A DNA stretch of 64,000 bases. Source: Dama dama (lineage: Eukaryota > Chordata > Mammalia > Artiodactyla > Cervidae). The stretch lies in contig NC_083699.1 in the NCBI RefSeq assembly GCF_033118175.1, forward strand, positions 32,564,501-32,628,500. The letters run 5' to 3'. Below, in pieces: positions 56,734 through 64,000 of the stretch (its first letter is position 1; each line of letters starts with the position of its first letter). The translations under genes were made by a program, and so were the position numbers. The notes below the pieces were generated by a model. It was given only the letters and a program-made list of their open reading frames with translations, searched no databases and had not been told where the DNA came from.

Positions 56734-57660
56734 CTAGAGAAGATCCTTTAGCATTTGTTGAAGAGCTGGTTTGGTGGTGCTGAATTCTCTCAGCTTTTGC
56801 TTATCTGTGAAGCTTTTGAATTCTCCTTCATATCTGAATGAGATCCTTGCTGGATACAGTAATCTAGGTTGTAGGTTATTCTCTTTCATTACTTTCAGTA
56901 CGTCCTGCCATTCCCTTCTGGCCTGGAGGGTTTCTATTGATAGATCAGCTGTTATCCTTATGGGAATCCCTTTGTGTGTTATTTGTTGTTTTTCCCTTGC
57001 TGCTTTTAATATTTGTTCTTTGTGTTTGATCTTTGTTAATTTGATTAATATGTGTCTTGGGGTGTTTCGCCTTGGGTTTATCCTGTTTGGGACTCTCTGG
57101 GTTTCTTGGATTTGGGTGGCTATTTCCTTCCCCATTTTAGGGAAGTTTTCAGCTATTATCTCCTCGAGTATTTTCTCATGGCCTTTCTTTTTGTCTTCTT
57201 CTTCTGGAACTCCTATGATTCGAATGTTGGGGCGTTTCACAGTGTCCCAGAGGTCCCTGAGGTTGTCCTCATTTCTTTTGATCCTTTTGTCTTTTTTCCT
57301 CTCTGCTTCATTTATTTCCACCATTTTATCTTCTACCTCACTTATCCTATCTTCTGCCTCCGTTATTCTACTCTTGGTTCCCTCCAAAGTGTTTTTGATC
57401 TCATTCATTGCATTATTCATTTGTAATTGACTCTTTTTTATTTCTTCTAGGTCTTTATAAAACAGTTCTTGAATCTTTTCAATCTTTGTTTCCAGGCTAT
57501 TTATCTGTAACTCCATTTTGTTTTCAAGATTTTGGATCATTTTTATTATCATTATTCTAAATTCTTTTTCAGGTAGATTCCCTATCTCCTCCTCTTTTGT
57601 TTGACTTGGTGGGCATTTTTCATGTTCCTTTACCTGTTGGGTATTTCTTTGCCTTTTCAT
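56734..57660 (-). CDS. L1 ORF1 protein: trimeric RNA-binding chaperone
   Basis: 308-residue ORF1p, the RNA-binding protein that coats L1 RNA in the cytoplasmic particle. About residues 35-140 are a heptad-rich, charged coiled coil (ENKMELQINSLETKIEKI, RITEAEDRISEVEDKM). The RRM starts at RPNIRIIGVPEEE (143-155) and includes ENFPKMGKEI and TPRHILIKLTK. The C-terminal domain (about 236-308) holds TADLSIETLQARREW and LLYPARISFRYEGE, with the conserved basic residues. Human ORF1p is 338 residues; the extra length lies in the N-terminal region and the C-terminal tail. The start MKRQRNTQQ was chosen as the first ATG of the frame. A 74-codon frame (57844-57620) overlaps this start in another register. 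No stop or frameshift. Confidence 0.95.
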   Translation of the reverse strand: MKRQRNTQQVKEHEKCPPSQTKEEEIGNLPEKEFRIMIIKMIQNLENKMELQINSLETKIEKIQELFYKDLEEIKKSQLQMNNAMNEIKNTLEGTKSRITEAEDRISEVEDKMVEINEAERKKDKRIKRNEDNLRDLWDTVKRPNIRIIGVPEEEDKKKGHEKILEEIIAENFPKMGKEIATQIQETQRVPNRINPRRNTPRHILIKLTKIKHKEQILKAAREKQQITHKGIPIRITADLSIETLQARREWQDVLKVMKENNLQPRLLYPARISFRYEGEFKSFTDKQKLREFSTTKPALQQMLKDLL

Positions 57661-60021
57661 CTTGTTTAGATTGCTGTATCTGGAGTGGGCTTTCTGTATT
57701 CTGGAGGTCTGTGGTTCCTTTTTGTTGTGGAGGATTAACCCAGTGGGTGGGGTTAGACGATTGGCTTGTCAAGATTTCCTGGTTAGGGAAGCTTGCGTCA
57801 GTGTTCTGGTGCGTGGAACTTGATTTCTTCTCTTTGGAGAGCAATGGAGTGCCCAGTAATGAGTTTTGAGATGGGTCTATGTGTTAGGTGTGACCTTGGG
57901 CAGCCTGTATGTTGATGTTCAGGGCTATGTTCCTGCGTTGCTGGAGAATTTGCGTGGTATGTCTTGCTCTAAAACTTATTGGCTCTTGGGTGGTGGTTGG
58001 TTTCAGTGTAGGTATGGAGGCTTTTGGACAGTCACTTATTACTTAAAGTTCCTTGTAGTCAGGAGTTTTCTGGTGTTCTCAGGTTTTGGGCTTAAGTCTC
58101 CTGCCTCTGGATTTCAGTTTTATTCTTCCTGTAGTCTCAGGACTTCTCCAACTATACAGCCCTGATAAGAAAACTTCTAGGTTAATGGCTAAAAGATTCT
58201 CCCCCGTTAGGGACACCCAGAGAGGTTCAGAGAGTCACATGAAGAAGAGGAGAGGGAGGAGGGAGATAGAGATGAACAGGAGGAGAAAAAGGGGGACTCA
58301 AGAGGAGAGAGACAGATCTACGCAGCTGTCTGTTCCCAGAGTGTTCTTCGTAGTCCAGTCACCTACAAAGATTCACAGAATTGGATTGGGAAGAGAAGGG
58401 GAAAGGAGGAAATAGAGGTGTTCTGAGGTAGAAAACAGAGAGTCAAGATTGGGAGAGAATAATCTTCGGTTTAAAAATAGGGCTTCTGTTTTTTTTTTTT
58501 TTTTTGTAAGGTTATAGTGTATTGAAAATGAAAATTAAGGAGTAGTAGAGGAGTACTAGAGGACTTTAAAAGAAGTAAGAGAAAAAGAAAAATAGAAAAT
58601 AGAAGAGAAAAAGGAAAGAAAAAAAAGAAAAAAAGAAGAAAGAAAAAGAAAAAAGAAAAAAAAAGAAAAAAAAATTTTTTTTCCCCCCTAATTAAAAAAT
58701 CGTAAAAGTCTATGGAAATGAAAGTTAAGGAGTAATGGGGGAGTAATAGGGGATTTTAAAGGAAAATAAAAGAGAAAAAAGAAAAAAGAAAAAAAAAGAA
58801 AAAAATTTAAAAAATTAAAAAAAAAAAAAAAGAGAGAAAAGTAAAATTATATCTAGGAGTTTCTCTGGAGCTGTTGCGGTCAGTGTGGGTTCGGCTCAGT
58901 TTCAGATAGCTCCTCGTTCCAGCTTACGCTTCTCGATATCTACAGGCCCCTTTCGGTGTAGTCAGTGTTTTCTACAGGGATTTTAATCTGTTGCACCAGT
59001 CCCTTCTGAAGCGGTTCCCTTTGTTTATTTGGCTTCTGTTTGCCGGTCTCTTCAGAGCCTCATTTCCGCCCTGACACAGGCGGGCGGAGGTGGACTCTTG
59101 TTCAGGTAGCTAGTTCCGTCGCTCTGCGGGGAGGGGCCTGCGCTGCAGGGAGAGGCTGGCGCTGTCGGGACAGGGTTGCGCCGCGGGGATGGGCTGGGGC
59201 TGTCGGGAGGGGCTGACGCTGCTCTCTCCGTCTGCGCTGCTCAGGCTCCCGGCTGTTCTATATGGAGCGCGCCCCGCGCTGCGCGAGGTTCCAGCCCTCG
59301 GGTGTTCCACAACAGCGCGGAAGGAAAAGCTGCGCCTGCTCTCTGTGCCTTCCCCGTCAGAGCGGTCCAGGCAGCCAGGGGCTTGGTGGGCGCACTCTCC
59401 CCAGGTGTGGCGCGCCCCCTCCCTTCCGCGGACCCAGTCTCAGTTTCCGCTGGCGCCAGTCGGGTGCCTGCGCCTTCTGCCCTCCGCGTCCCCAGCCCCA
59501 GTCCCCGCCCGCGCCGGTCGGGTGCCTGCGCCCTGTGTCTCGCCGCAACCTTCGCCTCCCCCCTGCCTCCTGCCTCCGGCGGAGCTGGGCCGGTCCGCAG
59601 CCTGCGAGCTCCTCTCTGGACCCTCTCGGTCTCTTTGTTCTGCGAACGGCCGGCAGTGTGTTCGGGCAGCTAATTTACTCTCTCTCCTTTGGTCTCCCAC
59701 AGTTCAAGTTGGCAACTCACAGAAGCTCCCTCCGATTGTCCTCAGGGCACTCAGGCCCGGACCCTACCCCAAGCAATGCCGCCTAAGAGCTCCTGGGACG
59801 GATCTCCGTCCTTAGCTCTTTTGTCTCACTTTTTATCTTTTATATTTTGTCCTACCTCCTTTCGAAGACAATGGGCTGCTTTTCTGGGTGCCTGATGACC
59901 TCAGCTAGCGATCAGAAGTTGTTTTGCGAAGTTTGCTCTGCGTTCAGTTATTCTTTTGATGAATTTGTAGGAGAGAAAGTGGTCTCCCCGTCCTACTCCT
60001 CCGCCATCTTGGCTCCTCCCC
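57661..60021 (-). promoter_or_regulatory. L1 5'UTR with internal promoter
   Basis: 2.36 kb, much longer than the ~0.9-kb human L1 5'UTR. In L1 sense: a 5' terminus ending in the YY1-type site (60001-60010), a CpG-dense block (about 59040-59800), then a pyrimidine-rich block (purine-rich on +, about 58220-58870, including A/G-only runs and T16 at 58490-58506), and an ordinary stretch before ORF1. By analogy with human L1, the RNA polymerase II promoter is in this region. Confidence 0.85.
60001..60010 (-). promoter_or_regulatory. YY1-type site at the L1 5' end
   Basis: On the L1 sense strand this reads AAGATGGCGG, a YY1 core, about 12 nt from the 5' end. Human L1 has a YY1 site at the same place that fixes the transcription start. 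Confidence 0.75.
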
Positions 60022-60040
60022 CTGATGTGTATTTTCTTTT
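60022..60040. repeat. L1 target-site duplication, right copy
   Basis: Identical to 52504-52522 over 19 bp. Confidence 0.97.
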
Positions 60041-61847
60041 CTTCTTTAAAAAAATTTTTTTTGAGTACTTTTTAGAGAATAAAGTAAATAAAGGTGTTCC
60101 ATTACTGAATTTGGTAACTGAATGAACTACTACAGTGTTAGAGAACTCTTGGCATTCAAATAACAAATATAAGAATGTAGTAAATCTAACTCAATTCTTT
60201 ACTATGAGTTCATATTCAGCAAGCATGTATGAACACTACCTGTGTGCCATGCATAATGCTTTGTGTTGCTGTCTGCACTCAATTTTTAAATCTTCACAAT
60301 AATCTGTGGAACGGCATAGGTTTTATTATACCCATTTAGCTTACAGTTTAGATAGAACCAGAACTCAAACCCAGATTTCATATCTCTGATCTGAGAATTC
60401 TCCCTCCATATTCCCACAGCCTTACTTTAGTAATGACAACAACCATATCAGAGTAAATTCTTTAAGGGTTTATAAGGATGAATTGAGGCCATGTCCTACT
60501 ACATTCCAGAAGAATATTTTTCAGTGTTTTTTTTTTTTTAAATAAACATTTCAATGAATACTTCATGCAAAGCAGAGTTAATAAACACTCATTTCCTGAC
60601 CAGTTTTCTTCTTTGTTGTGGGATCTTGAGCTATAAAGTCAAGAGACATGAAAACAAACAAACAAACAAAAAAACCAGAAAAACAGCAAAACATTTTATG
60701 ACAACCATACTGGTGAGCCAGTAACTCAAAGAAAGGTAATTATTAGGATGATCAGAAAATATTCTCAGCCCTAATGAAAGGCTTTGCTTGAGGAAGCTCT
60801 TGGTGGTAGTTAGTCACACAAATTATGTCTCATGAGCCCATGGCAGAATGACTAGACCAATTTTCAATTAAACTGCAGTACTTTCCGAGTGGTAGGAGAA
60901 TGAAAGACATTTTTAAAAGAGAGCAGTTTCCTATCTAATAAATAACTACCTGCAATGGCATAAAACTTAATAGTAGTTGTGGCATTGTACACCATAAAAG
61001 TAAATTGCAGAGTACAAAGTTAACAAATTCTCAGTGCAGATGCTGCCAGCTTTTTCTTTCCTAGCAGCACCAAGCAGTGGCAGATCATGAAAAAAACACT
61101 ACTTCAGCTGTTGATTCTATATTCAATTGTAGACACATCTGAAATAAGGCTAGTCACCTGCTGACCTAATACAGATGACCAATTCTTTTTTTCCAGCAAA
61201 AAATGCAATTCAGCTTCTGCAACCACTGTGATCCACAAGCAAGTCCCTGCACGGTAGAGTGAGGAGAACTCTTTTAAAGAGGGGGAAAGGAAGTTGGGAG
61301 GGCTGCACCACCTCCACTGGAGGAATTGAGAGCTCAAACTGTAGTGGCTTTTCATTGGCCGAACCATGACAATCTCTCATTGGCTGAGCTTTTGGCAGGC
61401 AAGAAGTAGAAGTCTTTCTTCTTCCTGTTCAGCACTGGTATTGTGTAGGACACTGAGAGCTCCCCCTTCTGACTCCCTGACTTTAATTCAAGTTTCTGTT
61501 TACTTCCACACACCTTAGCAAGAATTATGAGCGAGGTCTCTGTTTTGGTTTTCTGTACATTTCTGTGTATTAGCATGTTATGGTAGACATTAATGTATAA
61601 TTTCATAACAGAATCATAGCCAAGTCCTCTGTGAATATAACTGATAACCATAGTAGGTGTTTTCAGAGCTTATTTTGTGTGTATACCTCGAATGGAATGT
61701 AAAACATCATAATAATGTATTGATATAATTACTTTTAAAATTTCTGATATGATTTTCTTGAGGGCAGAGATTGTGCTTTTTTGTTTTCTTACTGTTTGAG
61801 TGAATGAATGAAATAACAGAATATGTGTCATAACATTTTTAATCAAG
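60041..61847. other. Unassigned noncoding sequence; two CCAAT-type boxes
   Basis: The end of the interrupted L2 may lie at its start. Near 61080-61500 the composition is richer, and two ATTGG (CCAAT on −) boxes lie 25 bp apart (61354-61358, 61379-61383). This could be an LTR U3 or a promoter fragment, but I recognise no family. A short (AAAC)n run lies at 60652-60675. Confidence 0.4.
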
Positions 61848-63738
61848 TAAAAGAAAAGAAATGCAAAAAGGCAAAATGGTTGTCTGAGGAGGCCTTACAA
61901 ACAGCTGTGAAAAGAAGAGAACCAAAAGGCAAAGGAGAAAAGGAAAGATATACCCATCTGAATGCAGAGTTCCAAAGAATAGCAAGGAGGGATAAGAAAG
62001 CCTTAGTGATCAATGCAAAGAAATAGAGGAAAACAATAGAATGGGAAAGGAACATTTCATGCAAAGATGGGCACAATAAAGGACAGAAATGGTATGGACC
62101 TAACAGAAGCAGAAGATATTAAGAAGAGGTGGCAAGAATACACAGAAGAACTGTACAAAAAAGATCTTCATGACCCAGATAATCATGATGGTGTGATCAC
62201 TCACACTCACCTAGAGCCAGACATCCTGGAATGCAAAGTCAAGTGGGCCTTAGGAAGCATCACTATTAACAAAGCTAGTGGAAGTGATGGAATGCCAGTT
62301 GAGCTATTTCAAATTCTAAAAGATGATGCTGTGAAAGTGCTGCACTAGATATGCCAGCAAATTTGGAAAACTCAGCAGTGGCCACAGGACTGGAAAAGGT
62401 CAGTTTTCATTCCAATCCCAAAGAAAGGCAATGCCAAAGGATGCTCAAACTGCCACATAATTGCACTCATCTCACATGCCAGCAAAGGAATGCTCAAAAT
62501 TTTCAAGGTGAGGCTTCAACAGTACGTGAACTGTGAATTTCCAGATGTTCAAGCTGGATTTAGAAAAGACAGAAGAATCACAGGTAAAATTGCCAATATC
62601 TGCTGGAATGCAAGAGAGTTCTTGAAAAAACAAGAGAGTTCCAGAAAAACATCTAATTCTGCTTTATTGACTATGCCAAAGACTTTGACTGTGGATCACA
62701 GTCAAACTGTAGAAAATTCTTAAAGAGATGGGAATACCAGACCACCTGACTTGTCTCCTGAGAAATATGTATGCCAGTCAGGAAGCAACAGTTAGAACTG
62801 GACATGGAACAACAGACTGGTTCCAAACAGGCAAAGGAGTACATCAAGGCTCTATACTGTCACCCTGCTTATTTACCTTATATGCAGAGTACATCATGAA
62901 TATGCTAGGCTGGATGAAGCACAAGCTGTAATCAAGATTCCTGGGAGAAATATCTATAACCTCAGATATGCAGATGACACCACCCTTATGGCAGAAAGTG
63001 AAGAAGAACTAAAGAGCTTCTTGATGAAAGTGAAAGAGGAGAGTGAAAAAGGTGGCTTAAAACTCAATATTCAGGAAACTAAGATCATGGCATCTGGTCC
63101 CATCACTTCATGGCAAATAGATGGGGAAACAGGGGAGACAGTGATAGACTTTATTTTTTTGGACTCCAAAATTACTGCAGATGGTGACTGTAGCCATGAA
63201 ATTAAAAGACTTGCTGCTTGGAAGAAAAGTGATGACCAACCTAGACAGCATATTAAAAAACAGAGATCTGCTTTGCCAACAAAGGTCCATCTAGTCAAAG
63301 CTATGGTTTTTCCAGTAGTCATGTATGGATGTGAGAGTTGGACTATAAAGAAATCTAAGTGCCAAAGAATTGGTGCTTTTGTACTGTGGTGTTGGAGAAG
63401 ACTCTTGAGAGTCCCTTGGACAGCAAGGAGATCCAACCAGCCCATCTTAAAGGAGATCAGTCCTGAGTGTTCTTTGGAAAGACCTATGTTGAAGTTGAAA
63501 CCCCTGATGTGAAGAACTGACTCATTGGAAACGAGCCCGATGAGGGCAAGATTGAAGGCAGGAGGAGAAGGGGACGACAGAGGATGAGATGGTTGGGTGG
63601 CATCACTGACTCAATGGATGTGAGTTTGAGTTAGCTCTGAGAGTTAGTGATGGACAGGGAGGCCTGGTGTGCTGTAGTCCATGGCGTCACAAATAGTTGG
63701 ACACAACTGAGTGACTGAACTGAACTGAAGTGAACTGA
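61848..63738 (+). mobile_element. BovB (RTE) LINE relic, copy 3, 1.9 kb, 3' complete
   Basis: BovB from 'aaaagaaatgcaaaaaggc' to the (ctgaa) 3' tail. RT pieces: 62067-62348 (…EDIKKRWQEYTEELYKKDL…, ending at a stop where the frame should continue CTQYASKFGK-like), 62490-62723, 62728-62931, then YADDTTLMAESEEELKSF at about 62968-63020 and the C-terminal part to 63512. At least one nonsense codon and several frameshifts. It lacks the changes shared by copies 1 and 2, so it serves as the local outgroup. Confidence 0.96.
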
Positions 63739-64000
63739 TGGTAAATATTTCTTTTCGCCTGCCTGGCATCCCTTCTCTCTTCTGTTAATGTCACATTTGT
63801 TATCTCATAAAACACCACCCCTTCTCTACTCACAGTTCACACAGTTTTGGGCATGTGATGCTGTGGGGTAGAAAGATAACTTTAATTCCCACTCTCAGAG
63901 TTGGCAGAAATATTTTCCTTTCTTTTCACCCAGTGATTCATGGATAGGCATATAAACAAAGTTTGTTCAGTTACACTGGATCTTGGAAGTTTCCCTGGAC
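63739..64000. other. Unassigned noncoding sequence
   Basis: Nothing recognised to the window end. Confidence 0.4.

Larger units (their letters stand above)
52523..60021 (-). mobile_element. Full-length ruminant L1 retrotransposon, both ORFs open
   Basis: 7.5-kb L1 in antisense, inserted into an L2 with a perfect 19-bp target-site duplication. Order in L1 sense: 5' end 'ggggaggagccaagatggcgg', 2.36-kb 5'UTR, ORF1 (308 codons, 57660-56734), a 51-nt spacer, ORF2 (1272 codons, 56682-52864), short 3'UTR and an A-rich tail. Neither ORF has an internal stop or frameshift. Perfect duplications plus open frames indicate a recent insertion. The 3' end differs from the other copies (see the tail entry). 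Its autonomy is inferred, not shown. Confidence 0.97.

Noticed and set aside
55454..57430. Long hydrophobic + strand frames (for example 56771-57430)
   Set aside because: They are mirror frames of L1 ORF1 and ORF2, whose A-rich sense codons read as Phe/Leu/Ser-rich on the opposite strand.
59176..59815. Proline- and alanine-rich proteins in the GC-rich block (three overlapping + frames)
   Set aside because: They lie antisense in the L1 5'UTR; high GC removes stop codons in all frames, and there is no domain or codon-bias support.
61843..62076. Signal-peptide-like − strand frame
   Set aside because: It is antisense to BovB copy 3; hydrophobicity comes from the A-rich sense strand.

Overview
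The window is ruminant (bovid-type) nuclear DNA, and it consists almost entirely of transposable elements. The signature is unambiguous: nine BovB (RTE-type LINE) copies or fragments; about fifteen tRNA-derived or BovA-derived SINEs (Bov-tA, Bov-A2, BovA, one CHR-type); young ruminant L1 copies including one full-length element; and an Hsmar1-like mariner. Older mammalian relics (L2, MIR, MLT1/MLT2 LTRs, MER5-type hAT, L1M/L1ME) lie beneath them. I found no host protein-coding gene, no convincing exon, no rRNA gene and no functional tRNA gene. The only long intact reading frames are the two L1 ORFs at 52.8-57.7 kb. Family names are by recognition, not by a database search.

Layout. 0-7 kb: a Bov-tA stub, an L1 3' end carrying a 5' inversion, and two long, unusually similar BovB relics around a Bov-tA. 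7-13 kb: an L2 3' end, an L1ME relic, about 2 kb of unassigned sequence, a MIR and a 1.2-kb L2 ORF2 relic. 12.7-14.8 kb: an old LTR split at a TA by a mariner whose dead transposase still shows DD34D spacing. 15-25 kb: L1ME, a Bov-A2 dimer with two small microsatellites, MLT1, several MIRs, MER5A, a BovB 3' end and two Bov-tA copies, one flanked by a 47-bp direct repeat. 25-35 kb: unassigned sequence, a short retroposed fragment resembling an ERV R region, L1M and L1 3' ends in tandem, and an L2 interrupted by a Bov-tA that is itself interrupted by a 129-bp L1. 35-50 kb: a MIR split by an ERVL-type LTR, an old L1/HAL1-like element split by BovB, an (AC)n microsatellite, further BovB pieces on both strands, and a Bov-tA/BovB chimeric junction. 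50-60 kb: LTR relics and an L2 interrupted by the full-length antisense L1. 60-64 kb: unassigned sequence and a 1.9-kb BovB relic.

The best candidate for something biologically active is the L1 at 52,523-60,021 on the minus strand. It has perfect 19-bp target-site duplications, a long 5'UTR beginning with the canonical YY1-type start, an open 308-codon ORF1 and an open 1272-codon ORF2 that keeps every endonuclease, reverse transcriptase and Cys/His residue I checked. Its 3' end is atypical. The L1 machinery is what mobilised the Bov-tA and truncated L1 pieces here, and BovB supplied the BovA-type SINE bodies. I found no new defence, RNA or metabolic system; the interest lies in insertion mechanisms, nesting order and one apparently intact retrotransposon.
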